From Flavobacteriaceae bacterium (GTDB lineage: Bacteria; Bacteroidota; Bacteroidia; Flavobacteriales; Flavobacteriaceae), in contig CANGTQ010000018.1 in assembly GCA_947456955.1 (NCBI GenBank), positions 1-35,584 of the forward strand: a stretch of 35,584 nucleotides of DNA, given 5' to 3'. A program made the translations under genes and the position numbers. Positions 23,356 to 32,079 of the stretch are shown piece by piece (position 1 is the stretch's first letter; the number at the start of each line of letters is the position of its first letter). The notes beneath the pieces are model-generated. The model was given only the letters and a program-made list of their open reading frames with translations, did not search any database and was not told where the DNA came from.

Positions 23356-23535
23356 TCAAACTCTAATATTAGCGTAAATAATAGGAAGTTTTTCTTGAAA
23401 TAAAAATGTGATTGGTGAACACAAGTCCATTAAATCATTTTTGAGTATATAAAAATGATTAGAAACAGCAAAGAAATAGGTATTGATTCCTTGACTATAA
23501 ATACTGTAAATAGAAGTATTGACACTTTTTTTCAT
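23356..23535 (-). CDS. Possible leader peptide upstream of speA
   Basis: A 59-codon ORF (ATG at 23535, TGA at 23356-23358) ends 56 bp before speA on the same strand. The peptide starts MKKSVNTSIYSIYSQGINTY, continues 'FFAVSNHFYILKN' and ends 'PIIYANIRV'. It looks protein-like rather than random. Its ATG is only about 5 nt after a TACATTTG promoter element, so it could be translated from a leaderless or near-leaderless mRNA. By analogy with polyamine-responsive leader peptides it could regulate speA; this is inference, and it may be untranslated. Confidence 0.45.
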   Translation of the reverse strand: MKKSVNTSIYSIYSQGINTYFFAVSNHFYILKNDLMDLCSPITFLFQEKLPIIYANIRV

Positions 23536-23540
23536 TAGGG

Positions 23541-23572
23541 CAAATGTAAAAAATAATATATTCGAAATGCAA
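23541..23572 (-). promoter_or_regulatory. Candidate speA leader promoter
   Basis: On the minus strand, TTG (23572-23570), 21 bp, then TACATTTG (23548-23541). Transcription would start near 23536, giving a leader of about 235 nt before speA. Confidence 0.55.
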
Positions 23573-23592
23573 CTATTCGTATCAAAATTATA

Positions 23593-24663
23593 TTAACTTT
23601 TGTAATCGGCAAAAGATTTTATAATTAATTCATTTTCAACTTCTTGATTGATTTTGATGCTGCCAATTCCATCAAGCAATGCAAATTGAATTTTTCCGTA
23701 CTCATTTTTTTTATCATGAATAAGTAATTCGAGTATAGGTTTTAAGTCATTTTCTTCAAAAACTATGGTTTCAAAAACAGCATTAATGGTATTTTTGATT
23801 TCTATGTATTCTGCCGCTGAAAGTAGTTTCTTTTGCCAAGAAATATAGCTCTCCAATATCATTCCCACCGCAATGGCTTCACCATGAAGCAAGGTTTTTT
23901 TGTTCTCATTTTCCAAAAAATAGCTTTCAATGGCGTGCCCTAAAGTGTGTCCAAAATTCAATGCCATTCGAATGCCATTTTCAGTTGGATCCTGCATCAC
24001 AATTTCATTTTTGATTTCAATCGAACGGTATATTAAACCGTCAAAATCAGCAAAATCAATTCCGTTTAATTCTTTGAATTTTGTCCAATAATCAGCATCT
24101 GCAATCAATCCGTGTTTCAACATTTCTGCTAAACCCGAACGCATCTCGTTTTGTGGCAATGTCGATAAATAGTCAGTATCAATTAGTACCAATTTTGGTA
24201 CGTTGATTACACCAATTTGATTTTTTAAATTCCCTAAGTCCACTCCGTTTTTGCCTCCAACGGATGCATCAACCATGGCTAAAAGCGTTGTTGGAATATG
24301 TATAAAATCAATTCCTCTTTTAAAAGTTGACGCTACAAATCCGCCAATATCGGTAATTACACCACCGCCAACATTAATAAGCAGACTTTTTCTGTCGCCA
24401 CCTAATTCAGTCAGTATAGACCAAATTTCAACACATGTAGTAATGTTCTTTTCAGTTTCTCCAGATTCAATCTCAATAATTTCTATAGTTTTATTTGTAG
24501 CCAATAGAGGAAGAAAACGAGAGAGACAATGCTCATTTGTATTCGTATCTGTTAAAATAAATATAGTAGAATACTTATTTTTTTCGATTAAGTCATTGAG
24601 ATATTCATATCCGTTTTCGCTGAATACTATTGGGTAACCATTTGCAGCTATAGATTGCATCAT
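23593..24663 (-). CDS. aroB: 3-dehydroquinate synthase
   Basis: A 356-residue NAD- and metal-dependent enzyme making 3-dehydroquinate from DAHP in the shikimate pathway. Signature stretches are 'INVGGGVITDIGGFVAS' (96-112), 'IPTTLLAMVDASVGGKNGVD' (123-142), 'RSGLAEMLKHGLI' (175-187, with the metal/active-site Glu180, Lys183 and His184) and 'FGHTLGHAIE'. Length is normal. The first or second Met could be the start. It lies about 290 bp upstream of speA on the same strand and is divergent from the photolyase operon. Confidence 0.97.
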   Translation of the reverse strand: MMQSIAANGYPIVFSENGYEYLNDLIEKNKYSTIFILTDTNTNEHCLSRFLPLLATNKTIEIIEIESGETEKNITTCVEIWSILTELGGDRKSLLINVGGGVITDIGGFVASTFKRGIDFIHIPTTLLAMVDASVGGKNGVDLGNLKNQIGVINVPKLVLIDTDYLSTLPQNEMRSGLAEMLKHGLIADADYWTKFKELNGIDFADFDGLIYRSIEIKNEIVMQDPTENGIRMALNFGHTLGHAIESYFLENENKKTLLHGEAIAVGMILESYISWQKKLLSAAEYIEIKNTINAVFETIVFEENDLKPILELLIHDKKNEYGKIQFALLDGIGSIKINQEVENELIIKSFADYKS

Positions 24664-24732
24664 TGTTTAAATTGTATAGGGCAAAATAAGGGATTTTTTT
24701 TTAATTAACGCAACAAGATTTATTAATAGAAT

Positions 24733-24766
24733 TTTGTTTTTGTATCAGAAATAAAGTTTACTTTTG
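24733..24766 (+). promoter_or_regulatory. Candidate promoter of the photolyase operon
   Basis: TACTTTTG at 24759-24766 matches TAnnTTTG. Upstream TTTG occurs at 24733-24736 (22-bp spacer) and 24739-24742 (16-bp spacer); neither has the ideal 19 bp. The start codon at 24788 is 21 bp after the -7 element. Confidence 0.5.
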
Positions 24767-24787
24767 TTTAAAGTTTTATTTAAAAGA

Positions 24788-25087
24788 ATGAACAAAAAGC
24801 CAATTACCGTAAATCACAATTTAGATGATATTGCCATTGATAGAATTATAGAGATGGCTTGGGAAGACAGAACTCCGTTTGACGCCATTAAATTTCAGTT
24901 TGGTTTGGCGGAAGCCGATGTAAAAGCGTTAATGAAAAAAGAACTAAAGTTTAGCAGTTACAAACTTTGGCGCGAGCGAGTTGAAAATTGTAAAACCAAA
25001 CATGCAGCAAAAAGAGTTGAAGGCATCGACCGATTCAAATGCAAGTTACAACGTGCTATTTCCAATAATAAAATTTCGAAAAGATAA
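24788..25087 (+). CDS. DUF2805 / TIGR03643 family protein
   Basis: The 99-residue protein starts at ATG 24788; the in-frame ATG at 24764 lies within the promoter element and is rejected. It is recognised as the TIGR03643/DUF2805 family by 'LDDIAIDRIIEMAWEDRTPF', 'FQFGLAEADVKALMKKEL' and 'SSYKLWRERV'. The middle segment resembles a small helix-turn-helix, and the C-terminus is very basic, so nucleic-acid binding is plausible. Function is unknown; I recall the family mostly beside photolyase genes. It is the first gene of the seven-gene operon. Confidence 0.85.
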   Translation: MNKKPITVNHNLDDIAIDRIIEMAWEDRTPFDAIKFQFGLAEADVKALMKKELKFSSYKLWRERVENCKTKHAAKRVEGIDRFKCKLQRAISNNKISKR

Positions 25088-25104
25088 TTATTTAAGTGTA
25101 AAAA

Positions 25105-25521
25105 ATGGAAAAAGAAAGACCCGATAATATTGTATTTTCTGAAGAACAGGGATATAATGCTAGTTTGTTGCCATATGCAACCAATGTTGGTGCCCCGTTA
25201 ATTAAAATTGATGATCTTGTTTCTTGGAAGAGCAGAGGCATTAGTAATGTGAACAAAGAGTTTGAAAATAAGTTCAACGAACTTAAAATTCAATACCAAA
25301 ATTTAATTGAAGAATTTGAGTGGAATGAATTAGTTTACAGTTCACGGTTTTCTTTTGAGCCTGTCATTGGCGAAGTTTATCATTTATATAGAGGAGATGA
25401 TGGCATAAATTTTCTCTCGCTAATTTCTCCAAACGAATGGAATAAAGAGCATATCGGCACTTTCAAATTGAATAGTGATAAAAAGTGGGTAGTACTCCAT
25501 AAAAACGACATCATTTTTTGA
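25105..25521 (+). CDS. DUF2452 family protein
   Basis: The 138-residue protein is recognised as DUF2452 from '[20 protein letters not shown]', '[19 protein letters not shown]' and the aromatic-rich end ('[17 protein letters not shown]', '[10 protein letters not shown]'). It has no signal peptide or membrane segment and no known catalytic motif. It follows DUF2805 by 17 bp and precedes the flavin reductase by 13 bp, so co-transcription is very likely. Function is unknown. Confidence 0.83.
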   Translation: MEKERPDNIVFSEEQGYNASLLPYATNVGAPLIKIDDLVSWKSRGISNVNKEFENKFNELKIQYQNLIEEFEWNELVYSSRFSFEPVIGEVYHLYRGDDGINFLSLISPNEWNKEHIGTFKLNSDKKWVVLHKNDIIF

Positions 25522-25534
25522 TAAAATTCTTATT

Positions 25535-26185
25535 ATGGACAATAAAATTTATTTTGATACTGAGACTATCGATAGATTAGAAAAGCAACAGCGAGTGCAC
25601 CTGATAAACAGTTTAGGCGGATTTAAAAGTGTTGCTTTGGTTGGCACTTCTGATACTCAAGGAAAAACTAATTTAGGTATTTTCAGTTCTTTTTTTCATA
25701 TCGGAGCTAATCCTCCTTTAATCGGAATGATTTTTCGCCCAAGTCCACCAGAGCGTGATACAATGAGAAATATTTTAGATACTCATTTTTATACCATAAA
25801 TCATATAAATGAATTCATATACAAAAAAGCTCACCAAACATCTGCAAGATATGATAAAGATATATCTGAATTTGATGCTACTGGATTGAAAACCGAATAC
25901 AAAAATAATTTTTTTGCTCCTTTTGTTTCCGAGTCTACTATACAGTTAGGTATTGAATTTAGAGAAAAAATAGACATCTCTTTGAATAATACAATTTTAA
26001 TAATTGGAGAAATAATTCAAATCTATATCCCGGAAGATTGTCTACACAAAGATGGTTTTGTCGATTTAGAAAAAGCAAATACGATCACATGTTCGGGTTT
26101 AGATAGTTATCACAAAACTGTCCAACTAGACAGATTAAGCTACGCAAAATCCGATAAAGAAATTACATCATTACTTCAAAATTGA
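25535..26185 (+). CDS. Flavin reductase family protein
   Basis: A 216-residue protein of the flavin-reductase-like, FMN-binding split-barrel family. Visible features are '[20 protein letters not shown]' (29-48), '[20 protein letters not shown]' and 'YTINHI', the usual flavin contact region. It could supply reduced flavin or act as an FMN-dependent oxidoreductase. The stop overlaps the next gene's TTG start by 4 bp. Its place among three FAD photolyases suggests, but does not prove, a role in keeping photolyase flavin reduced. Confidence 0.85.
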   Translation: MDNKIYFDTETIDRLEKQQRVHLINSLGGFKSVALVGTSDTQGKTNLGIFSSFFHIGANPPLIGMIFRPSPPERDTMRNILDTHFYTINHINEFIYKKAHQTSARYDKDISEFDATGLKTEYKNNFFAPFVSESTIQLGIEFREKIDISLNNTILIIGEIIQIYIPEDCLHKDGFVDLEKANTITCSGLDSYHKTVQLDRLSYAKSDKEITSLLQN

Positions 26186-27693
26186 TTAAAAAAACTGTCA
26201 ATATTGTTTGGTTCAAACGTGATTTACGTTTTACAGATCACGAACCTCTTTTTATGGCACAACAAGAAAATCTCCCCATTCTTTTAGTTTACTTTTTTGA
26301 ACCATCAGTTATGGCTTATGATGATTCTGATATACGTCACTGGCGATTTGTTTATGAATCATTACAAGAAATGGTGTCTAAGCTAAAATCAGTTGATGCC
26401 CAAATTTATTTTTTTCACAATGAAGTGCAAACTGTTTTTAAGGAATTGCTAGAGATTTATGATGTAAAAAAAGTTTTTTCACATCAAGAAATTGGTAATA
26501 AAGTTACTTTCGATAGAGATATTGCGATGCAGTCTTTTTTTGATGATAACACTATTCATTGGAAACAATCTCAACTCCATGGCGTTATTCGGAAACTAAA
26601 ATCTAGAAAAGATTGGGACAAACGTTGGGAAAACGTAATGCGTGCTGAACCCAAAAGAATTAATTTAAATGAGCTAAAAATAGAAACTTTAGAAACTAAT
26701 TTTTATACAAGATTAAAAGGTGATGCACTTCCAAAAGGCATTACAACTCCCCAAAAAAATTTTCAGCAAGGTGGCGAATATTGGGCTTGGCGGTATTTAG
26801 ACAGTTTTGTAAAGGAGCGGCATATTAATTATAGTAAGCACATTTCTAAACCCAATTTAAGTAGAAAAGGTTGCAGCCGATTATCACCTTATTTGGCTTA
26901 TGGAAACATAAGTATGCGAATGGTGTATCAATACACGAATCAGTTTTATGAAAGTTCAACCAATAAAAGAGCGATGCTTAATTTTGTTTCTCGTTTGCAC
27001 TGGCATTGCCATTTTATACAAAAGTTTGAAGATGAATGTCGAATGGAATTCCATAACATTAACAGCGCTTTTGATGCTATGATTAAGCCCAGAAACGAAG
27101 CTTATATTAAAGCCTGGCAAGAGGGTAAAACCGGAGTGCCAATTGTTGATGCATGTATGCGTTGTGTGGTTACAACCGGATATCTCAATTTCAGAATGCG
27201 CGCTATGGTTGTATCTTTTTTTGTATTTAATCTATGGCAGGATTGGCGTGAATTACATTTTTTAGCGCGACAGTTTTTAGATTATGAACCCGGAATTCAT
27301 TATCCACAATTGCAAATGCAGTCGGGTGTCACCGGAATAAATACGGTTCGAATTTACAATCCGATAAAGAATTCAGAAGAGCATGATAGTGAAGGAATTT
27401 TCATCAAAAAATGGTTGCCTGAATTAGCAAATATCCCGACTCATTTAATTCACGAACCATTGAAATTGAGTCTTATAGAGCAGCAATTGTATCAATGCGA
27501 AATAGGCAAAGACTATCCAGAACCAATTGTTGACATTGAAGCTACTCGAAAATATGCCAGCGATATTATCTGGAGTTTTCGCAAAAAAGATGACGTCAAA
27601 GCAGAAGGGAAAAGAATTCTGAAAAAGCATGTAACCAATCCCAATTCAAATAAATCAATCAATGCGCGGAATAAAAAAACAAAACTTACCTAA
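26182..27693 (+). CDS. Divergent FAD-dependent photolyase/cryptochrome
   Basis: The 503-residue protein begins with a TTG codon in a TTGA overlap. No ATG lies before the essential '[18 protein letters not shown]' antenna-domain start (residues 6-23), and the first Met (25) is too late. The FAD-binding half is clear: '[13 protein letters not shown]' (232-244), '[26 protein letters not shown]' from 316, and 'DWRELHFL' (Trp355). Where class I photolyases have WQW next to FAD, this protein reads LQM (377-379) in '[13 protein letters not shown]', so the FAD-proximal Trp of the classical triad is missing. Probable CPD repair; a sensor role is possible. It overlaps the DUF2256 gene by 32 bp. Confidence 0.88.
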   Translation: MIKKTVNIVWFKRDLRFTDHEPLFMAQQENLPILLVYFFEPSVMAYDDSDIRHWRFVYESLQEMVSKLKSVDAQIYFFHNEVQTVFKELLEIYDVKKVFSHQEIGNKVTFDRDIAMQSFFDDNTIHWKQSQLHGVIRKLKSRKDWDKRWENVMRAEPKRINLNELKIETLETNFYTRLKGDALPKGITTPQKNFQQGGEYWAWRYLDSFVKERHINYSKHISKPNLSRKGCSRLSPYLAYGNISMRMVYQYTNQFYESSTNKRAMLNFVSRLHWHCHFIQKFEDECRMEFHNINSAFDAMIKPRNEAYIKAWQEGKTGVPIVDACMRCVVTTGYLNFRMRAMVVSFFVFNLWQDWRELHFLARQFLDYEPGIHYPQLQMQSGVTGINTVRIYNPIKNSEEHDSEGIFIKKWLPELANIPTHLIHEPLKLSLIEQQLYQCEIGKDYPEPIVDIEATRKYASDIIWSFRKKDDVKAEGKRILKKHVTNPNSNKSINARNKKTKLT

Positions 27694-27808
27694 CAAAAAC
27701 TGCATGGTTTGCAACCGACCTTTTTCGTGGCGTAAAAAATGGGAAAAAGTATGGGAAGAAGTAAAGTATTGTAGTGATAAATGCAGAGCCAACAAAAATG
27801 AAAAATAA
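27662..27808 (+). CDS. DUF2256 family small zinc-finger-like protein
   Basis: A 48-residue protein in its own frame. It starts 32 bp before the photolyase stop and ends 11 bp after the next gene's start, so it overlaps both neighbours. The sequence includes '[20 protein letters not shown]' and '[11 protein letters not shown]'. Four cysteines (14, 17, 37, 41) form a CxxC...CxxxC pattern typical of a treble-clef zinc finger, and the Trp/Lys-rich middle is the DUF2256 hallmark. I recall this family as frequently adjacent to photolyase genes. Function is unknown; zinc-dependent nucleic-acid or protein binding is inference. Confidence 0.88.
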   Translation: MRGIKKQNLPNKNCMVCNRPFSWRKKWEKVWEEVKYCSDKCRANKNEK

Positions 27809-29339
27809 AAAAACACTTAGGTTAGTTCTCGGTGACCAATTAAATGGCAATCACTCTTGGTTCAAAACTGTCGATGATTCGATTACTTATGTAATGATGG
27901 AAGTCAGAACGGAAACGGATTATGCCAAGCATCACATTCAAAAAGTAGTTGGATTTTTTACTGCCATGCGTTCTTTTGTTGCCGAACTACAATCAAAAAA
28001 GCATAAGGTGATTTACATTCATTTAAATGATGAAAATAATTTGCAATCATTTGAAAAGAACTTAGATGCATTGTTAAGTCAAGAAAATTTCAGCCGATTC
28101 GAATATCAATTACCTGATGAATATCGATTAGATATTTTATTGAAGAACTATTGTGCTCAGCTTAAAATTCCATATTCAGTGCATGATACCGAGCATTTTT
28201 TCAGTACGAGAGAAGAATTAGGTAACTTCTTCGAAGGCAAAAAAATGTTCTTGATGGAAAGCTTTTATCGCGCCATGCGAAAGAAACACAATGTGCTGAT
28301 GGATGGCGATAAACCCAAGACAGGTCAATGGAATTATGATGGTGATAACCGGAAAAAGTTACCTAAAGATCATAAAGCTACAACACCTTTAGTTTTTAAT
28401 AATGATGTAACTGAAGCTTTTGATCAAATTCAGAAAGCGAATGTTAAAACAATTGGAAGTATTGATGCTAAGTATTTTGTCTGGCCTATCAACAGAACAC
28501 AATCGTTAGCCTTACTTGATTTTTTTGTTGCCGAATGTTTGCCGTTATTCGGTTCCTATCAAGATGCGATGACACCCAACGAATGGTCATTATACCATTC
28601 ACGGATTTCGTTCTCTATGAATGTCAAAATGATTTCACCCAAAGAGGTAATCGACAGAGCTGTTCAAGAGTGGGAAAATCGTAAAGATGAAATTGAGTAC
28701 AACCAACTCGAAGGTTTTGTCCGTCAGATTATTGGTTGGCGAGAATACATGCGCGGGATTTATTGGTTAAAAATGCCCGAGTTTGCTACGCTTAATTTCT
28801 TCAATCATACCGAAAAATTGCCCGATTGGTTTTGGACAGGAAAGACCAAAATGAATTGCTTAAAAGATGCTATAACCCAATCTTTAGAGTATGCCTACGC
28901 TCACCACATTCAGCGTTTAATGATTACCGGAAACTTTGCGTTGCTAGCCGGAGTGCATCCCGATGAAGTCGATGCCTGGTATCTTGGAATTTATATCGAT
29001 GCTATCGAATGGGTCGAAATTACGAATACTCGCGGTATGAGCCAGTTTGCTGATGGCGGCATTGTAGGAACGAAACCTTATGTAAGTTCTGCTTCATATA
29101 TTGATAAAATGAGTCATTATTGTGGTAGTTGTTACTATAAAAAAGCTCTAAAAACCGGAGATAAATCCTGTCCGTTCAATAGTTTGTATTGGAATTTTTA
29201 TGATAAACAGGAAGATAAATTAGCTAAAAATCCACGAATTGGAATGATGTATAACGTTTGGCGAAAAATGAAACCAGAAGATAAAAGTTCTTTATTAGAA
29301 CAAGCCGATTATTATTTAAAAAACATAAATGAGTTATGA
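27798..29339 (+). CDS. Iron-sulfur bacterial cryptochrome/photolyase ((6-4) photolyase type)
   Basis: The 513-residue protein starts at ATG 27798; the GTG at 27774 is rejected because it lies deeper in DUF2256. It begins '[16 protein letters not shown]', the hallmark of the deoxyribodipyrimidine photolyase-related family. Four cysteines (354, 442, 445, 458) have exactly the spacing of the [4Fe-4S] ligands of Agrobacterium PhrB (350, 438, 441, 454). The conserved '[18 protein letters not shown]' (368-385) gives the active-site His and FAD contacts, and '[13 protein letters not shown]' follows. The family repairs (6-4) photoproducts with FAD, a lumazine antenna and an FeS cluster. It overlaps the DASH gene by 4 bp. 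Confidence 0.93.
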   Translation: MKNKKTLRLVLGDQLNGNHSWFKTVDDSITYVMMEVRTETDYAKHHIQKVVGFFTAMRSFVAELQSKKHKVIYIHLNDENNLQSFEKNLDALLSQENFSRFEYQLPDEYRLDILLKNYCAQLKIPYSVHDTEHFFSTREELGNFFEGKKMFLMESFYRAMRKKHNVLMDGDKPKTGQWNYDGDNRKKLPKDHKATTPLVFNNDVTEAFDQIQKANVKTIGSIDAKYFVWPINRTQSLALLDFFVAECLPLFGSYQDAMTPNEWSLYHSRISFSMNVKMISPKEVIDRAVQEWENRKDEIEYNQLEGFVRQIIGWREYMRGIYWLKMPEFATLNFFNHTEKLPDWFWTGKTKMNCLKDAITQSLEYAYAHHIQRLMITGNFALLAGVHPDEVDAWYLGIYIDAIEWVEITNTRGMSQFADGGIVGTKPYVSSASYIDKMSHYCGSCYYKKALKTGDKSCPFNSLYWNFYDKQEDKLAKNPRIGMMYNVWRKMKPEDKSSLLEQADYYLKNINEL

Positions 29340-30631
29340 AAAGAGCGATTGTTTGGTTTAAAACCGATTTGAGATTGCATGATAATGAAACATTGGTAAA
29401 AGCAATTTCACAAAGTGATGAAATTATTCCGGTTTATTGTTTTGATGACACTCAATTTCAAATGACCGAATATGGTTTTCAAAAAACAGGAAGTTTTAGA
29501 GCAAAGTTTTTATTAGAATCGGTAGCTAATTTAGATGAAAACCTTCGTGAGTTAGGTTCGGGATTAATTGTTTTAAAAGGAAATCCTGAAATTGAGATTC
29601 CCAAAATAGTACAAGAATATAAAGTTTATAAAGTATATGCTAAACGTGAAGTAGCTTACGAAGAAAAACAAAAAGAAAGTTTGGTACAATCGGAACTTTT
29701 TAAATTGCGCTGTGAATTTGAAACCTTTAGTACTAGCACATTATACCATGCAGAAGATTTGCCCTTTTCTATCAAAGATATTCCCGATGTGTTTACCAAT
29801 TTCAGAAAAAAGACAGAGAAAGATGCAACAATAAGAAATGTTTTTAAAAAACCAACTGCTATAAAATCTCCTGAATTATCCAAAATAAGTTTGCCAACTT
29901 TGGAAGACTTAGGTTTGAATAGTATTTCAATTGACTCCAGAGCTGTCCTACAGTTTAAAGGAGGAGAAACAGAAGCTATACTCAGGTTAAAACATTATTT
30001 TTTTGAAACAAAATCGATTTCCAAATATAAAGAGACACGAAACGGAATGATTGGTGCCGATTACTCCTCTAAATTTTCAGCATGGTTAGCATTTGGAAGT
30101 TTATCTTCAAGAGAAATTTATTTTGAACTTAAAAAATATGAAGCGCAATTCGGATCTAACGATTCAACTTATTGGTTGGTATTTGAATTACTATGGCGTG
30201 ATTATTTTAGGTTTATGATGAAAAAACACCATGTTAATTTTTTTCATCAGAATGGAATTCAAAGTAAAGGAATTACAATAAATAAACACAATATTTTGGC
30301 ATTACAGAGTTGGATTGATGGACAAACAGGTGTTGATTTTGTAGATGCAAATATGTTGGAATTGAAGTTAACGGGTTTCATGAGCAATCGTGGTCGACAA
30401 AACGTAGCAAGTTATTTGTGCAATGATTTAAAATTAGATTGGCGTTATGGTGCAGCCTATTTTGAGCAACAACTTATTGATTATGATGTGTGTAGTAATT
30501 GGGGAAATTGGGCTTACTTAGCTGGAGTAGGGAATGACCCTCGAGGAAATCGATATTTTAACATCGAGAAACAAGCACAGGATTATGATAAAGATAAAGA
30601 TTATAGAAAGCTTTGGTTAGCTGATTTTTAA
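29336..30631 (+). CDS. Cryptochrome DASH / single-strand CPD photolyase
   Basis: The 431-residue protein starts in an ATGA overlap with the previous gene. The N-terminal antenna domain opens 'RAIVWFKTDLRLHDNETL'. The FAD domain contains the DASH signature 'TGFMSNRGRQNVASYL' followed by 'DWRYGAAYFEQQLIDYD', then 'NWGNWAYLAGVGNDPRGN' and 'YFNIEKQA'. The Trp residues expected for light-driven electron transfer are present here, unlike in the first photolyase of the operon. DASH proteins repair cyclobutane dimers in single-stranded DNA and may also signal. It is the last gene of the operon. Confidence 0.95.
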   Translation: MKRAIVWFKTDLRLHDNETLVKAISQSDEIIPVYCFDDTQFQMTEYGFQKTGSFRAKFLLESVANLDENLRELGSGLIVLKGNPEIEIPKIVQEYKVYKVYAKREVAYEEKQKESLVQSELFKLRCEFETFSTSTLYHAEDLPFSIKDIPDVFTNFRKKTEKDATIRNVFKKPTAIKSPELSKISLPTLEDLGLNSISIDSRAVLQFKGGETEAILRLKHYFFETKSISKYKETRNGMIGADYSSKFSAWLAFGSLSSREIYFELKKYEAQFGSNDSTYWLVFELLWRDYFRFMMKKHHVNFFHQNGIQSKGITINKHNILALQSWIDGQTGVDFVDANMLELKLTGFMSNRGRQNVASYLCNDLKLDWRYGAAYFEQQLIDYDVCSNWGNWAYLAGVGNDPRGNRYFNIEKQAQDYDKDKDYRKLWLADF

Positions 30632-30711
30632 ATTTAAAAATTTAGCAATATAGTTCTGATTTTTTCATTTTAAATAGAATTTAAATTATATAGTAAAACA
30701 ATTTTTTTAGG

Positions 30712-30724
30712 AGGAATTATTCCT
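30712..30724. promoter_or_regulatory. Inverted repeat upstream of proline dehydrogenase
   Basis: AGGAAT-T-ATTCCT is a perfect 6-bp inverted repeat with a 1-bp centre, 11 bp before the candidate -7 element. It could be an operator. Confidence 0.3.
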
Positions 30725-30735
30725 TAAACTCTTTT

Positions 30736-30743
30736 TATATTTG
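30736..30743 (+). promoter_or_regulatory. Candidate -7 element of proline dehydrogenase gene
   Basis: TATATTTG matches TAnnTTTG and lies 18 bp before the ATG at 30762. No clear -33 TTG. Confidence 0.45.
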
Positions 30744-30761
30744 TCGCTTTATACTAAATTA

Positions 30762-31934
30762 ATGGAAAAGATTTTCAACGACACTCAAGTTGCGTTTGCA
30801 CTAAAAACGGATACCGAATTAGAAAGAGCTTATTTTTTGTTTAAAATGATTGACAATGAGCCATTAGTGCGCATTGGAACTGCTGTTACTAATTTTGCTT
30901 TGAAAGCCCATTTACCTGTAGAGAGTTTGATCAGAGTCACTGTTTTTGACCATTTTTGTGGCGGAACAACTGAGGATGATTGTCTTTCGGTTGTTGATAA
31001 AATGTTTACCAAAGGTGTTTCTTCTGTTTTAGATTATTCGGTGGAAGGAAAAGAAGAAGAAGAGCAATTTGATGCTGCCTTACAAATGACTTTAAAAACT
31101 ATTGAATTTGCTAAAGAAAGAAAAGCGATTCCTTTTGCCGTTTTTAAGCCTACGGGTTTAGGTCGTTTTTATTTGTATGAAAAAATAGGAGAGAAGCAAC
31201 CTTTAACACTTGAAGAACAAAACGAATGGAACAGAGTTGTGGCTCGTTTTGATTTAATTTGTAAAACGGCACATGATAAAGATGTGGCACTTTTAATTGA
31301 TGCTGAAGAAAGCTGGATGCAAGATGCTGCTGATGAATTAGTTACTGACATGATGAGAAAGTATAACAAAAGGAAAGCGATTGTTTTTAATACGCTTCAG
31401 TTATATCGTTGGGACAGATTGGATTATCTAAAGAAATTACACAATCAAGCGAAAGTTGAAGGTTTTTATATTGGTATGAAAATCGTTCGCGGTGCCTATA
31501 TGGAAAAAGAAAATAGCCGCGCAGAAGAAATGGGGTATCCGACACCAATTTGCGAAAGCAAAGAGGCTACCGATATAAATTATGATGCTACAATTATATA
31601 TATGATGGATAATTTAGATGTAATGTCCATTTTTGCTGGAACACACAATGAATCAAGTTCTTATAAATTGATAGAAATGATGGAATCCAGAGGCATTTCT
31701 AAAAATGATAACAGAATATGGTTCGGACAATTGTATGGAATGAGTGACAATATTAGTTACAATTTAGCAAAATATGGTTTTAATGTTGCCAAGTATTTAC
31801 CTTTTGGACCAGTTAGGGATGTTATGCCTTATTTGATTAGAAGAGCAGAAGAAAATACATCTGTTGCTGGCCAAACAAGTAGGGAATTAAACTTATTAAA
31901 GACTGAAAGACAAAGAAGAAAGCAAAATAAATAA
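30762..31934 (+). CDS. Proline dehydrogenase
   Basis: A 390-residue FAD enzyme oxidising proline to pyrroline-5-carboxylate at the inner face of the membrane. It is the stand-alone (monofunctional) form without the aldehyde dehydrogenase half of PutA. The TIM-barrel motifs are 'FAVFKPTGLGRFYLY', 'LLIDAEESWMQD', 'KIVRGAYMEKENSRA' (substrate/FAD region), 'IFAGTHNESS', and the C-terminal 'VAKYLPFGPVRDVMPYLIRRAEEN' with the two proline-carboxylate-binding arginines. ATG 30762 is preferred to the in-frame TTG at 30741, which lies in the promoter. A strong terminator follows. Confidence 0.94.
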   Translation: MEKIFNDTQVAFALKTDTELERAYFLFKMIDNEPLVRIGTAVTNFALKAHLPVESLIRVTVFDHFCGGTTEDDCLSVVDKMFTKGVSSVLDYSVEGKEEEEQFDAALQMTLKTIEFAKERKAIPFAVFKPTGLGRFYLYEKIGEKQPLTLEEQNEWNRVVARFDLICKTAHDKDVALLIDAEESWMQDAADELVTDMMRKYNKRKAIVFNTLQLYRWDRLDYLKKLHNQAKVEGFYIGMKIVRGAYMEKENSRAEEMGYPTPICESKEATDINYDATIIYMMDNLDVMSIFAGTHNESSSYKLIEMMESRGISKNDNRIWFGQLYGMSDNISYNLAKYGFNVAKYLPFGPVRDVMPYLIRRAEENTSVAGQTSRELNLLKTERQRRKQNK

Positions 31935-31941
31935 AAAAAAC

Positions 31942-31964
31942 ACCTCACTAATTGAGGTTTTTTT
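31942..31964 (+). terminator. Rho-independent terminator after proline dehydrogenase
   Basis: ACCTCA (31942-31947) pairs with TGAGGT (31953-31958) around a 5-nt loop. An A8 run precedes it and a T7 run follows. Confidence 0.9.
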
Positions 31965-32010
31965 ATTCGTTTTTTTAAAAATATATACATTAGAAGTGCT
32001 CTAAAATCAA

Positions 32011-32018
32011 TATCTTTG
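32011..32018 (+). promoter_or_regulatory. Candidate -7 element of the right-hand giant gene
   Basis: TATCTTTG matches TAnnTTTG, 61 bp before the ATG at 32080. No clear -33 TTG at 19 bp. Confidence 0.45.
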
Positions 32019-32079
32019 AATTTAGTTTTTTAAACATACCCAGTAATAAGCTGAAGACCTACCAAAATTTATTTTTATA

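Noticed and set aside
27774..27797. GTG start adding eight residues to the FeS-type photolyase
   Set aside because: ATG 27798 directly precedes the conserved 'LRLVLGDQL' start; the extra codons are DUF2256 sequence in another frame.
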